From: Spirosoma aerolatum
Lineage (GTDB): Bacteria > Bacteroidota > Bacteroidia > Cytophagales > Spirosomataceae
Direction: 5' to 3'
Length of the DNA stretch: 64,000 nucleotides
NCBI RefSeq assembly: GCF_002056795.1
Contig: NZ_CP020104.1
Coordinates: forward strand, 6,333,501-6,397,500
Part shown: one piece after another, positions 15,918 to 24,750 of the stretch
How positions within the stretch are numbered: the first letter of the stretch is position 1
Layout of the letters: each line of letters starts with the position of its first letter
Made by a program: the position numbers and the translations under genes
Notes under the pieces: model-generated
The model's input: the letters and a program-made list of their open reading frames with translations, nothing else
The model's database searches: none
What the model was told of the DNA's origin: nothing

Positions 15918-17033
15918 CTAATTTGGACTGAATGCTCTGTTACTGATAAATGTATTGTCGGTCAGAGTTTTCAGGAAGGCGACGAGCTGATTTTTCTGTG
16001 CGTCGGTCAGGGAAACACCTAATTGGCCATTAGCCTTCAACGCTGGGTCGAGGGTGGGGCTATCCTGAACACCCGTTCGGTAATGCTCAATGACCTGATC
16101 CAGCGTTGCAAATCGCCCATCGTGCATGTATGGAAAGGTTTTTTCCACATTACGAAGGCTAGGGACTTTGAATTTCAAACGATCGGCTTCATTGAGTGTA
16201 ATTCGATAGCGCCCCTGATCGTTGATTGAACTAACCTGCAAACCGTTGTTTCGATAGCTTTTATCGGTAAATAAATCTGTTGCATGGCAGGTAGCACATT
16301 TCTGTTGAAACAGTGTCAGGCCAGCCAATTCATCGCTGGTCAAATCGCCACCGGCCTCCTTTCGGACATACTTATCATAGCGCGAATCAGCCGAAACCAG
16401 CGTTAGTAAAAACTGTGAAATGGCTTTCAGGAATCGAGCCGTTGTGACGGTATCGGAGCCGAAAGCAGCCTGAAATAGGGGCGGGTATTTGGGATTTTTC
16501 TGAACGCGGCTAAGGGCTTCCGAGAATTTCAAATCCATCTCCACGGGGTTTTGAATGGGCGCAATGGGGAGTTCATCAAGGCTCGTAACACCCCCATCCC
16601 AAAAAAACTCACGATCCCAGCCCAGATTTTGCAAACCGGGCACATTGCGTGTACCAAACTGACTTCCAATGCCATGGCTTAACGCGTGATCGGAATGCCC
16701 AAATCCGGCAAATTGCTGATGACAAAATCCACAGCTAACGGTGGTATCCCGCGAGAGTTGTGCGTCATAAAATAACGTTTTGCCTAATGCAACTCCTTCT
16801 ACAGTGAGCGGATTCTGGCTCAGATCATATACTAGTGCCGGGAAATTAGCGGGCTGGCGAAGCGTAACCGGAGTTGGTTTATAGACTACCCCACCACCAC
16901 CTGGATCGGTTGGGCCAGGACCGGGGTCTGGATCAGGGCTGTCGGCTTTCTGGCAACTGATAGCCAATAGAAATACCAGCAGACTACTCAGGAGTCCGAT
17001 CCGTATAGGCGATATAGAAATGGGCCGAATCAT
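15918..17033 (-). CDS. Di-haem cytochrome-c peroxidase / MauG-MbnH-like lipoprotein
   Basis: A 371-residue periplasmic enzyme with two haem-c sites, CGFCH (101-105) and CATCH (246-250), typical of bacterial cytochrome-c peroxidase and MauG. The N-terminus is a lipoprotein signal (FLLAISC, Cys27) followed by a Pro/Gly/Asp-rich linker (30-48). Other conserved parts are GTRNVPGLQN, FFWDGGVTSL and FPYMHDGRFATL. Its start overlaps the stop of the upstream MbnP-like gene by four bases (ATGA). MbnH, a MauG relative, oxidises a Trp of its partner MbnP; the tight coupling here suggests that job rather than plain peroxide removal. The pairing is inference, the haem enzyme is clear. Confidence 0.9.
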   Translation of the reverse strand: MIRPISISPIRIGLLSSLLVFLLAISCQKADSPDPDPGPGPTDPGGGGVVYKPTPVTLRQPANFPALVYDLSQNPLTVEGVALGKTLFYDAQLSRDTTVSCGFCHQQFAGFGHSDHALSHGIGSQFGTRNVPGLQNLGWDREFFWDGGVTSLDELPIAPIQNPVEMDLKFSEALSRVQKNPKYPPLFQAAFGSDTVTTARFLKAISQFLLTLVSADSRYDKYVRKEAGGDLTSDELAGLTLFQQKCATCHATDLFTDKSYRNNGLQVSSINDQGRYRITLNEADRLKFKVPSLRNVEKTFPYMHDGRFATLDQVIEHYRTGVQDSPTLDPALKANGQLGVSLTDAQKNQLVAFLKTLTDNTFISNRAFSPN

Positions 17034-17851
17034 GGGGTAGCCAGAATCCGGTCGTAACTAAACATTTGCGCGTAATTATTGGCAATGTTGGGCGAGTAAT
17101 CGTCGAACATAACCGACGGATGCTGGGCAATACTGAGCTTGGTTGACCCATTAAAAATCTTCATGGCGTCGGTTACAATTCGAACCGATGGTACAGAACT
17201 GGTTTGAACATTGGCGCCACTATCCGTAAAAGCAAGGCTAACGGTGCGTAGATTATTGAGCGTCTTTTTACCATTATACCCACCACCAAATCCGCCGATA
17301 TGATAAAAGAAGGCATTATTCTGCGCTGCGGGTGCAACGGGTGAGGTGCCTTCGATCTTCATAAATATATAGCCCGAATTCCAGTCCCAGTACATACCGT
17401 CGTTGAGGGCAGGATCGAGCGCGCCAGTTCGGAGACTGATATTGGCCAGGCTTCGGGCGCTATCCACCCCAATCATAAACGACATACCAGTATAATTGCC
17501 CGTGGGGATTTTAGAAAGCGTAATGGTTTGAGAGGCCGGTTTCTCTTCCTGAATCAGAAAGTAGCTACTATCCTGGGGCACAGTGTATTCGCTACCGTCG
17601 GCTTTACGGAGCTTGATGTTACTGACAAAGTAGTTGAATTTCGTAATGGTGAACGATTCACCCGAAGCGTTTTGATACGTAGTTGACCCCAGTTTTAAGT
17701 CGGACGAACTTACTACATTGTCAAACGTAATCCGAAGTTTTCCGGTATTTTCTGGATCAAATGAGGTATCCGTATCTTTTGTATCACAAGCCAGAACGGC
17801 GATACCGATAACGAATACGAGTAATAGTCCGGTTGTAACAGTTGCTTTCAT
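17030..17851 (-). CDS. MbnP-like lipoprotein (copper/di-haem partner)
   Basis: A 273-residue secreted lipoprotein (signal to Cys22, IAVLAC). It has the MbnP family pattern: LRITFDNVV, then FTITKFNYFVSNIKLRKADG, PTGNYTGMSFMIGVDSAR and MYWDWNSGYIFMKIEG (about 153-168). MbnP proteins bind copper and carry a Trp that MbnH turns into kynurenine. Trp155 and Trp157 in the WDW motif, and His in FFYHIGG, are candidate functional residues, but I cannot map them to the known sites. It is first in the two-gene unit, with a four-base overlap with the di-haem gene. No methanobactin genes are visible. Confidence 0.82.
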   Translation of the reverse strand: MKATVTTGLLLVFVIGIAVLACDTKDTDTSFDPENTGKLRITFDNVVSSSDLKLGSTTYQNASGESFTITKFNYFVSNIKLRKADGSEYTVPQDSSYFLIQEEKPASQTITLSKIPTGNYTGMSFMIGVDSARSLANISLRTGALDPALNDGMYWDWNSGYIFMKIEGTSPVAPAAQNNAFFYHIGGFGGGYNGKKTLNNLRTVSLAFTDSGANVQTSSVPSVRIVTDAMKIFNGSTKLSIAQHPSVMFDDYSPNIANNYAQMFSYDRILATP

Positions 17852-17964
17852 AGACTATACATTCTTTATAGGCTGAAGTCCCTTTGCTCTTAGCTAACGA
17901 AAAGACCCGTAAAATCATGCACAGTATATATTAAATGGGCGTTATAAAATCCCTTTAGCGGCCA

Positions 17965-18040
17965 ACAATAAACGAGGAGCGGAATATGATCTGTTCTGCC
18001 CATTGTTAAAACAGATCATATTCCGCTCCTCGTTTATTGT
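17965..18040. repeat. Perfect 31-bp inverted repeat
   Basis: Arms 17965-17995 and 18010-18040 are exact complements (31/31) with a 14-base loop. The repeat lies 8 bases downstream of the stop of the sugar isomerase gene (18049, minus strand) and upstream of the MbnP-like gene. The arm contains CGAGGAGCGGAATATG. Confidence 0.95.
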
Positions 18041-18048
18041 AGTTAAGC

Positions 18049-18909
18049 TTACAAGCTTTTCAGATAAGCCATACTTTGTGGCACCTGCTGCTCAGGAATT
18101 CGGCTTTCATCTTCGATGTAGAAGTGATCGACGGATGATTTGCGAGCGGCTTTCAATACGGCTGGCCAGTCAATTTGCCCAGTTCCCATAACTACACACT
18201 CTTCGGCCGTCATGCCACCTTTATCGCTATGCGGGACCCCTTTTTTCACATCTTTCAGGTGCATGAGCCGAAACCGTTTGGGGTATTTTTCCAGTAACTT
18301 AGCCGGGTCTTGACCGGGTAAAAATGTCCAGGTAACATCCATTTCGTACCCTACATGATCAGGATTGGTTTTGGTTACCAAATAATCGAACAGCGTACCG
18401 TTCTCATACGGCTGAAATTCAAAGCCATGGTTATGGTAGCAAAACATAAAGCCTTTATCGTGCGCCTGTTTGCCAAAGCGGTTGAAGACTTCAATGGCTT
18501 TATCCATAATTTCGAGCGTTGCCGGACCTTTGTGCGGGATGGAGCCGATACGAATGTATTTCACACCAAGCGCCTTGGCATTGGCCAGAATAGAGTCTGG
18601 CTTATGATCGATAGCGTCATAGCTCACGCCGTAGCTGCTGCAATGCAACCCACGCTCGTCCAGCAACTTACGAAGTTCAGGAGCGGTTTTGCCAAACAGG
18701 CCCGAAAACTCAATGTCGGTAATTCCCCATGACTTGATCAGGTCCAGCGTGCCGGGAACATCCTTGCCAAGTTTTTCTCGTAACGTATAGGAAACGATAC
18801 CGGGTGTTTTCGGAACCAGTTTACCGAAAGGTTGCGCCTGACTGATGAATGAACCAGCCAGCAGGGCAATCAAAAACAAAGTTGTACGTGTCATCTTGGG
18901 AATTAGCAT
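18049..18909 (-). CDS. Exported sugar-phosphate isomerase/epimerase-like TIM barrel
   Basis: A 286-residue protein of the xylose-isomerase-like TIM-barrel (AP endonuclease 2) superfamily, with a signal peptide (TTLFLIALLAGSFISQAQ). Barrel motifs include GIVSYTLREKLG, DIEFSGLFGK, ALGVKYIRIGS, FCYHNHGFEFQPY (metal-binding His/Glu), VGYEMDVTWTF and FRLMHLKDVKKG (metal His-x-Lys-Asp). The metal-binding residues look intact. It probably isomerises or epimerises a sugar in the periplasm; substrate unknown. It is 39 bases downstream of the GH127 gene and likely co-transcribed, which suggests a role in arabinose or plant glycan use. Confidence 0.85.
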   Translation of the reverse strand: MLIPKMTRTTLFLIALLAGSFISQAQPFGKLVPKTPGIVSYTLREKLGKDVPGTLDLIKSWGITDIEFSGLFGKTAPELRKLLDERGLHCSSYGVSYDAIDHKPDSILANAKALGVKYIRIGSIPHKGPATLEIMDKAIEVFNRFGKQAHDKGFMFCYHNHGFEFQPYENGTLFDYLVTKTNPDHVGYEMDVTWTFLPGQDPAKLLEKYPKRFRLMHLKDVKKGVPHSDKGGMTAEECVVMGTGQIDWPAVLKAARKSSVDHFYIEDESRIPEQQVPQSMAYLKSL

Positions 18910-18948
18910 TGGTTATTGTTTCGGTTAATACAGGTAAGTAAGCAAACA

Positions 18949-20979
18949 TTATTTCACCACTGGGAACGCAACTACCCGTAGTTTGGTACAACCATAAGGA
19001 ATCAACGTCAGGGTTTCTACTTCATTGGCAACCTCGCCCTGATAAATGCCCTCACGGGTGGTAACGGGTTGTCGGGCCACTCCGTCCACCAGTTTCCAGT
19101 TCGGAATTTGACGCCCCGTGGTTTTGATTTCGATAGGCGCACTGGCTTCATTCCAGACAAAAGTAGCAGGCATTGGCTTGATGGTCACCGTTGTGTTTTT
19201 TTCGGGATCGTCAAGTATCGCCTTCGGAAGCCCGTAGTTCCAGGTACTTTTCGGCTGGTACTCATAATACGTCCCCTCCGTTTTCTCTGTCTTTTCTGCT
19301 ACCGTCGATTCTACTTTCAGCGCATAGACTAGAGGACCACGTTCGATAGCACGGGAGTTTTTGGCCCAGTTGCTGGTCCGAACCAACATGGGCAGTTTCA
19401 GCGTCAACTTATCTCCATTGTTCCAGGCACGATTCAGACTAACGACCTGACCGCCTTTATCCGTACGCAACAGTTGGCCATTCAACGAAATCGTCGCTTC
19501 GGTACACCAGCCAGGAATGCGTAAGTCGAGAGGAAATGTAGTCGTTTTGGGTAAGCTGATCGTAAACGTTATCTGGTCATCGAACGGGTAATTGGTTGCT
19601 TCCTGAATGGTGACGTCAGTGCCGCCTGCTACTTTCGTTTTCAATGTATTGGGCGCATATTCCAGCGCAGCAACGCCTTTGGTGGGTGTGGCATACCAGA
19701 GATGAGACGCAAATTTTGTCCACCCCTGGTGCATGTTGGCGGTACAGCACGTATAGCCTGCGTAGGGCCCAAATACATTGTTCATACCCCGACCGAAGGG
19801 CAACGAAAAATCGAATACCCCCCGCGACACCTGTACCTGATTGGCAATCTGAAAATACTGCCGTGAGCGATAATCGTCGGTCGTTTGGGTGGGCAGCGCG
19901 TTGAAGGTCATTCGCTCCAGCGCATCCATATAGGCAGGCTCTCCTGTGATGCCGATGATTTCTTCGAGAGAGAACATGGCTTCAACAATCGCACAGAGTT
20001 CAACGCCCTGGGTAGGCTCGTTGCCATGCAGGTCTTCATCGCCCGAAAACATACCATGTGGAAGCCCATGCAGGGTCATCAAGTCATGAAACCCGGTCCG
20101 TACGGCGTTGAGGTAGTTAACATCTTTTTTACCGCGATAATATTCAGCGGGCATTTTCAGTCCCATGCCGACATTAACGGCATGACGATCCATCCATTTT
20201 TCGCCTGTCTGGTTTACGGCTGCCCCGATGGCCCAGTTTCGTCCGCCCAGCAGACTGGTCCAGTCAGTGGTTTGTTTATAAAGAATGTCGGCCAGGTCAA
20301 GCAAAAAACGGTCGCCTGTTCGCTCGTATAGCCAGTAGACGCTCATGATGTTATCGCCACCCCGCGACTCCGACCACTCTGTCCATTTGTTCAACGGGCA
20401 GGTTTTCAAGTTTTCAAACTGGTAGCGAAAGTACCTGGTCATGAACGGAATCACCCGCGCATCATTCGTAGCGGTGTAATACTGCTGCAGCACCTTGAGC
20501 ATAATCATCCGTGGCCACCAGTCGGCCCCATCAGCGCAGGACTCCATCGGTTTACCTTCCAGTTCTTTCTTCGTCAATGGCCCGAAAAAACCGCTTGAGC
20601 GCTGATGATCGAGTGTCCAGTTAACGTATTTTACTACTTTATCTTTCAAGTCTTTATCGTCGAGCAAATAGGCCAGTGGCAACGCACCATCCAGCCAGTA
20701 GGGTGTTTCTTCCCAGCCATCGCCTTTGCCCCCCAGCCAGCCGTTGTCGTTTTTTACTTTCGGATAATATTCGTCCAGATGCCCAGTGGCTCCATTTTTC
20801 ATGATTACCAGTTGCTGCTGCAACCAGCCTTCAGGGCGGATAGCGCCCACTGGCAGATCCTGATAATGGGCCGAAGCCAGGGCAGAACGACTACCAGCTG
20901 ACGTTTTCTGTTGCGCCTGTACGAACGTGGTCGGCAAGCCAAGTAGGCCAACAGCCAGCGCAATACTAATTTTTTTCAT
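18949..20979 (-). CDS. Glycoside hydrolase family 127 (DUF1680) protein
   Basis: A 676-residue secreted protein (signal to about residue 22, FVQAQQ) with an alpha/alpha-barrel followed by beta-sandwich domains. GH127 enzymes are beta-L-arabinofuranosidases using a zinc-bound Cys nucleophile. Here GYTCCTANMHQGW places Cys411-Cys412, and GNEPTQGVELCAIVEA supplies Glu321/Glu327 as candidate acid and ligand residues. The first Cys of the C-x-C-C zinc set of characterised enzymes seems absent (Tyr409), so zinc coordination may differ. Substrate is therefore uncertain. First gene of a unit with the sugar isomerase. Confidence 0.88.
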   Translation of the reverse strand: MKKISIALAVGLLGLPTTFVQAQQKTSAGSRSALASAHYQDLPVGAIRPEGWLQQQLVIMKNGATGHLDEYYPKVKNDNGWLGGKGDGWEETPYWLDGALPLAYLLDDKDLKDKVVKYVNWTLDHQRSSGFFGPLTKKELEGKPMESCADGADWWPRMIMLKVLQQYYTATNDARVIPFMTRYFRYQFENLKTCPLNKWTEWSESRGGDNIMSVYWLYERTGDRFLLDLADILYKQTTDWTSLLGGRNWAIGAAVNQTGEKWMDRHAVNVGMGLKMPAEYYRGKKDVNYLNAVRTGFHDLMTLHGLPHGMFSGDEDLHGNEPTQGVELCAIVEAMFSLEEIIGITGEPAYMDALERMTFNALPTQTTDDYRSRQYFQIANQVQVSRGVFDFSLPFGRGMNNVFGPYAGYTCCTANMHQGWTKFASHLWYATPTKGVAALEYAPNTLKTKVAGGTDVTIQEATNYPFDDQITFTISLPKTTTFPLDLRIPGWCTEATISLNGQLLRTDKGGQVVSLNRAWNNGDKLTLKLPMLVRTSNWAKNSRAIERGPLVYALKVESTVAEKTEKTEGTYYEYQPKSTWNYGLPKAILDDPEKNTTVTIKPMPATFVWNEASAPIEIKTTGRQIPNWKLVDGVARQPVTTREGIYQGEVANEVETLTLIPYGCTKLRVVAFPVVK

Positions 20980-21094
20980 AGATAAAGGAATGGCAATCTC
21001 TTTCCAAAAAGCCGCAAGCCAGCTATTTTACCCTATTCGCAGCCACATACGAAGAACCCAAATCCGGCCAGCCCGGATGTATCGCTTACCGTAC

Positions 21095-21108
21095 GCGAAC
21101 AAGTTCGC
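21095..21108. promoter_or_regulatory. Operator-like palindrome upstream of GH127 gene
   Basis: GCGAAC-AA-GTTCGC, perfect 6-bp arms, about 115 bases upstream of the GH127 start. It has the look of a LacI-type or similar operator, but only one copy is seen. Confidence 0.3.
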
Positions 21109-21214
21109 ATACTAACTGATCAGTCGATTGTATCTTGATGGTACGAATTTGAGAAGCTTCTATGAGAATCATTAAGGAACAGGTTAATAAAAAACGCTTT
21201 AATCGTTTCAAAAC

Positions 21215-21772
21215 ATGGAAGAGCCCTCTCAGTTTTCAGTGACGTCTGACCAATTACAGGCGCATCAAAGCATTGAAACCCCTAAGCTCAAGCGTCTGAA
21301 CCGGGCGCAATTAGCCAGACAGATTATCGATCTGACAGCCAAAGGCCGAGTTAGCCTGGAGACCAACCCACCCCTCATGGAATTGACGGCCCGACATCCG
21401 TATCAGGATGCAGGCTTTATGGACTTTTACCGACCTGGTCGCTGGGATTGCGAAAGTAATCTGGTATTTATGGAAGGAATCCGGCAAACGGGCCCGTCGC
21501 CGGGGCAGTGGGAAGGTACGGTCGGCTATTTGCGGTTTAAAGCCCCTAAAGCTGGCTCATATCTTATTGTGATCAACTTTACCGGCTATCAAACAACGAT
21601 GCAACTTTCCGGCCCCTGGGGTATCAATACGGCCTATTCTGCCACCACTTCTTCGACTGGAGTGGCAACCGCAATCTGGAATGGTACCAAAGGCGCTCAG
21701 GTCTTTTTCACCATTTCCTGCCAAGGGGGCGTTATGGGTTATCTGCAATCGGCGCAGGTGTTCCTACTGTAA
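21215..21772 (+). CDS. Uncharacterised 185-residue protein
   Basis: No signal peptide and no family that I recognise. The N-terminal third is polar and helical (LNRAQLARQIIDLTAKGRVS), followed by a segment with HPYQDAGFMDFYRPGRWD. The C-terminal half is Gly/Thr/Ser-rich beta sequence (APKAGSYLIVINFTGYQTTM, SGPWGINTAYSA, TISCQGGVMGYLQS), which suggests a jelly-roll or beta-sandwich. It stands alone, divergent from the GH127 gene and convergent with the GNAT gene. The long, clean frame, start context and typical codon use support a real gene. Confidence 0.6.
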   Translation: MEEPSQFSVTSDQLQAHQSIETPKLKRLNRAQLARQIIDLTAKGRVSLETNPPLMELTARHPYQDAGFMDFYRPGRWDCESNLVFMEGIRQTGPSPGQWEGTVGYLRFKAPKAGSYLIVINFTGYQTTMQLSGPWGINTAYSATTSSTGVATAIWNGTKGAQVFFTISCQGGVMGYLQSAQVFLL

Positions 21773-21787
21773 ATCAGGTTGGAGAGA

Positions 21788-22330
21788 TCACAGATTAGCA
21801 CGTTGTTTACGATACAACACATGCCGACGCATAGGATGGCCCTCGGGCAGTCGTGGGTGGTCAAAATCGTCGATGGGGTTATGTGTCATGCCGAGACGTT
21901 CCATCAATCGCCAGGAACGAACATTGGCCGGAATGGTGAATGATACAATTTCGGGTAAACCAAGCGTATCGAGGCCAAACGCTAGAGCTGCCTGTGCAGC
22001 CTCAAACGCATATCCATTATCCCAAAAGGGACGAGCCAGTCGCCAACCGATCTCAACCGCAGGTGTAAACGGAGCGTCGAACGAAACGGTCCATAAGCCA
22101 CAGAAACCAATGAACGGCGCAAGAGTTGGCGCTTCAAGGGCCCACAGTCCCCAGCCTTTCGTGGTCATGTGATTGCTTATGCGTTCGATCATTGCATCAC
22201 TTTCAGCGCGGGTCAGACAAGCCGGAAAGTGTTCCATTACGGCCGAGTCGGCATTCATAGCCGCAAACAGCTCCGCATCCGCAGATTGCCAGGGACGAAG
22301 CAGAAGGCGTTGGGTATGTAGTTGAACCAT
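21788..22330 (-). CDS. GNAT N-acetyltransferase (RimJ/RimL type)
   Basis: A 180-residue acetyl-CoA dependent acetyltransferase. The family order is clear: TQRLLLRPWQSADAELFAAM, then FIGFCGLW and VEIGWRLARPFWDNGYAFEA (acetyl-CoA loop), then IVSFTIPANVRSWRLMERLG. These features match the RimJ/RimL/Acetyltransf_3 group, which acetylates ribosomal protein N-termini or small molecules; the target is unknown. The frame extends to 22378, but the extra residues would run through a terminator hairpin, so ATG 22330 (MVQLHTQRL) is preferred. Confidence 0.85.
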   Translation of the reverse strand: MVQLHTQRLLLRPWQSADAELFAAMNADSAVMEHFPACLTRAESDAMIERISNHMTTKGWGLWALEAPTLAPFIGFCGLWTVSFDAPFTPAVEIGWRLARPFWDNGYAFEAAQAALAFGLDTLGLPEIVSFTIPANVRSWRLMERLGMTHNPIDDFDHPRLPEGHPMRRHVLYRKQRANL

Positions 22331-22349
22331 TCGATTGTGGTTGATGAAC

Positions 22350-22379
22350 AGTGCCTCACCGACAAAGCGGTGAGGCACT
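22350..22379 (-). terminator. Hairpin terminator after the alpha/beta hydrolase gene
   Basis: A 12-bp perfect stem (AGTGCCTCACCG) with a 6-base loop, beginning 2 bases after the TAA at 22382-22384. On the minus strand it is followed by GTTCATC, so the T-tract is weak. Confidence 0.65.
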
Positions 22380-22381
22380 AT

Positions 22382-23683
22382 TTACGGTTTGGTATGACGC
22401 ATTTCCAGGCCGATGGAAGTACGTGGTTTGAAGCCAGCCCAGGGCCCAATAGCATCTGTTTCTGGAAGATTCAGGTAATTGGCGTAGTCTTGTTTCTTCA
22501 GGTGAATACCGAGAAAGGCGGTTACAAAATGCTGATTGATGTTGTTGATGCGATGCTCATTCCAGACAGGCTCGGCATAATGACCATATTCTTCAGGCGA
22601 TACACCGGGCTGAAGCGTTGCCGCTGGGGGCGGGTTCGGTGCTACATTATGTCGGGCATTCACGTACGTGAGCAAGTAGCGGTCAGCATTGACGGCCCCA
22701 TCGTAAATAGCTTTGATGCCCTTTTCGTAGCCGGAAATATCATCCTTGCTTCCCGCTATAAACAGTGTTGGTAACGTCAACCCGGCTAATCCGGCTGCAT
22801 CCCATACACCCCGCTCCATACCCCAGGGAGCAAACGCAACTACGGCCTTGATCCGCGAGTCGAGCGTAGGCTTATAAGCGGGTGAGTTCATGGTGCGAGA
22901 CTCTAGTGCGGTGCTTCCATTGGTCATTTGCCCAAACAGCTTCAATGCTTCGGCACTAAAACCAGCCCCTGTCGTGTTAAGCACGCCATAACCGCCCATC
23001 GAATACCCAATCAGCGCCGTATTGTCAGCATTTAGCAACCCCGCCAGAAAGTTGTTACTGGTTTTTGCGCTCAGTCGCGCCATTTCGTTCAGGACAAACA
23101 AATCGTCGAGCGGGCGATTCACCAGCGTACTCGGGAAAGCGGCCAAATCGCTGTAGGTAGATTCGGTATGATCGATGGCAACGACAACATACCCTTTCGA
23201 GGCCAGATTTTCGGTCAGATAGGTCAGCAACAACCGTGACCCCGGATAGCCATGTGAAACAATAACCAGTGGGTACGCTCCTCCATTTCGGTCGGGTTCG
23301 GCATCACGGCTGGCACGACCCGGAAACGTAAACGGAACGATGGGTCGTTTGGGGTCATTCGATCGGCCCAGCACCGATTCGTACTGTACAATAGCCGATT
23401 TGTTGTCAGGAGTTCGGGCCGGATACCAGATTTCGAGCGTAAGTGGCCGATCATACAGCGGATGCTTTCCATCCTTTGTATGCAACACATCGACCTGATC
23501 CTTGTGCATTAATTTTATCGTTCGTACGCCAACCGGATAGCTTCCACGAGCCGCCAGTTCTGGCGCATTGGGCAACAGATCGCCATTGACAAACGTATCG
23601 CTGGATGTTTGGGCGATAACCTGCGACACCGTTGTCAATGATAGGAACAGGAAAAACAGGTAACGAATAGTGGTTAATTTCAT
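22382..23683 (-). CDS. Exported alpha/beta hydrolase (dienelactone/PAF-hydrolase type)
   Basis: A 433-residue secreted hydrolase (signal ending QVIAQ). It contains [17 protein letters not shown] (oxyanion HG motif), [14 protein letters not shown] (nucleophile elbow GYSMGG), [15 protein letters not shown] (acid Asp) and [11 protein letters not shown] (catalytic His). These features match alpha/beta hydrolases of the platelet-activating-factor-acetylhydrolase/dienelactone hydrolase group. The ester substrate is unknown. A hairpin follows the stop. Confidence 0.85.
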   Translation of the reverse strand: MKLTTIRYLFFLFLSLTTVSQVIAQTSSDTFVNGDLLPNAPELAARGSYPVGVRTIKLMHKDQVDVLHTKDGKHPLYDRPLTLEIWYPARTPDNKSAIVQYESVLGRSNDPKRPIVPFTFPGRASRDAEPDRNGGAYPLVIVSHGYPGSRLLLTYLTENLASKGYVVVAIDHTESTYSDLAAFPSTLVNRPLDDLFVLNEMARLSAKTSNNFLAGLLNADNTALIGYSMGGYGVLNTTGAGFSAEALKLFGQMTNGSTALESRTMNSPAYKPTLDSRIKAVVAFAPWGMERGVWDAAGLAGLTLPTLFIAGSKDDISGYEKGIKAIYDGAVNADRYLLTYVNARHNVAPNPPPAATLQPGVSPEEYGHYAEPVWNEHRINNINQHFVTAFLGIHLKKQDYANYLNLPETDAIGPWAGFKPRTSIGLEMRHTKP

Positions 23684-23783
23684 CGGTTTCAGAAAATAGG
23701 AATAGGATTTAGTAAATCTATTGCAAACTTTCCAAACCCGAGAAAGTCGCTCGTTTTTTATTAGCGGGTACGTTACTATCTAC

Positions 23784-23791
23784 TATCTTTG
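23784..23791 (+). promoter_or_regulatory. -7 box (TATCTTTG) of the thiamine operon
   Basis: Exact TAnnTTTG match placed so that transcription would start within a few bases of the P1 helix of the TPP riboswitch. The upstream TTG element is not obvious. Confidence 0.6.
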
Positions 23792-23795
23792 TCCT

Positions 23796-23887
23796 ACAAC
23801 TTTAGGGGTGTCTGACCGGATCGGTTCGGACTGAGAGAATACCCTCACTACCTGATGCAGTTCGTACTGCCGTAGGGAAAAGTTAAC
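23796..23887 (+). promoter_or_regulatory. TPP riboswitch (THI element)
   Basis: The conserved THI-box parts are in order: AGGGGTGTC at 23803, CTGAGAGAATACCC at 23831, ACCTGATGCAGTTCG at 23850 and GCCGTAGGGAAA at 23869, closed by AACTT/AAGTT in P1. It lies 57 bases ahead of thiM. Further on, AACGAAGCTTCGTT (23885-23898) is a perfect palindrome, and TAAAGTTG (23909-23916) can pair with CAACTTTA (23798-23805), which would compete with P1. This is a plausible expression platform, mechanism not resolved. Confidence 0.92.
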
Positions 23888-23943
23888 GAAGCTTCGTTTG
23901 CTCTCCTCTAAAGTTGCTGTATCCGTATTTCATAAACAGCAAC

Positions 23944-24750
23944 ATGACTCAACTCGCAACGCTAATCTGGACCGATGTCGAACGCATTCGCGCACAGGCT
24001 CCCCTGGTTCACAGCATTACTAACTTTGTGGTTATGAACAACACGGCCAACGCGCTGCTGGCGCTTGGGGCTTCGCCCGCGATGGTTCATGCACCCGAAG
24101 AAGTCGAAGAATTCGTTTCCATTTCAAGTGCCCTGGTCATTAATATTGGCACACTCGATGCCACGTTTGTGGCTGGGATGAAACGGGCCATGAAACAGGC
24201 CAAAGCCCTGGGGAAGCCCATTGTTTTTGATCCAGTCGGCGTTGGGGCTACTTCGTTTCGCAATCAGGTTAGTGAAGAGTTACTGACGCTGGCGGCTCCA
24301 GATATCATTCGCGGCAATGCCTCCGAAATTATGGCACTGGCTGGTTTAAACGCTCAAACCAAAGGCGTCGATAGTTTGTATGGTTCGGAAGCAGCTGTCG
24401 ATGCGGCTAAACGATTGAGTTCGGTGTGGGGATCGGTAGTAGTAATCAGTGGCGAAACCGACTACATCATTCACGGCGACCAAATCGCTAAAGTGGCCAA
24501 CGGGCATCCGTTGATGACCAAAGTGACCGGCATGGGGTGCACAGCTACAGCCTTAATTGGCGCGTTTGCCGCTGTGAACACCAACTATGTTCAGGCAGCT
24601 ACGCATGCCATGGCGGTAATGGGTATTGCCGGAGAGCTGGCCGTAGCCCGGAATTCTGCCCCCGGTAGCTTGCAGGTCAACTTCCTGGATACACTGTATC
24701 AACTGACCGAAGCCAACATTACCGATACCCTCAACCTGACTCTGTCATGA
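23944..24750 (+). CDS. thiM: Hydroxyethylthiazole kinase
   Basis: Phosphorylates the thiazole alcohol for thiamine salvage. The 268-residue ribokinase-like protein has LVHSITNFVVMNNTANALLA and GASPAMVHAPEEV near the N-terminus, KPIVFDPVGVGATSFR in the centre and VTGMGCTATALIGAFAA at the catalytic Cys/Asp region. I start at ATG 23944, which matches the family's N-terminus; the upstream frame would enter the riboswitch spacer. First gene after the TPP riboswitch; its stop overlaps thiE by four bases (ATGA). Confidence 0.96.
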   Translation: MTQLATLIWTDVERIRAQAPLVHSITNFVVMNNTANALLALGASPAMVHAPEEVEEFVSISSALVINIGTLDATFVAGMKRAMKQAKALGKPIVFDPVGVGATSFRNQVSEELLTLAAPDIIRGNASEIMALAGLNAQTKGVDSLYGSEAAVDAAKRLSSVWGSVVVISGETDYIIHGDQIAKVANGHPLMTKVTGMGCTATALIGAFAAVNTNYVQAATHAMAVMGIAGELAVARNSAPGSLQVNFLDTLYQLTEANITDTLNLTLS

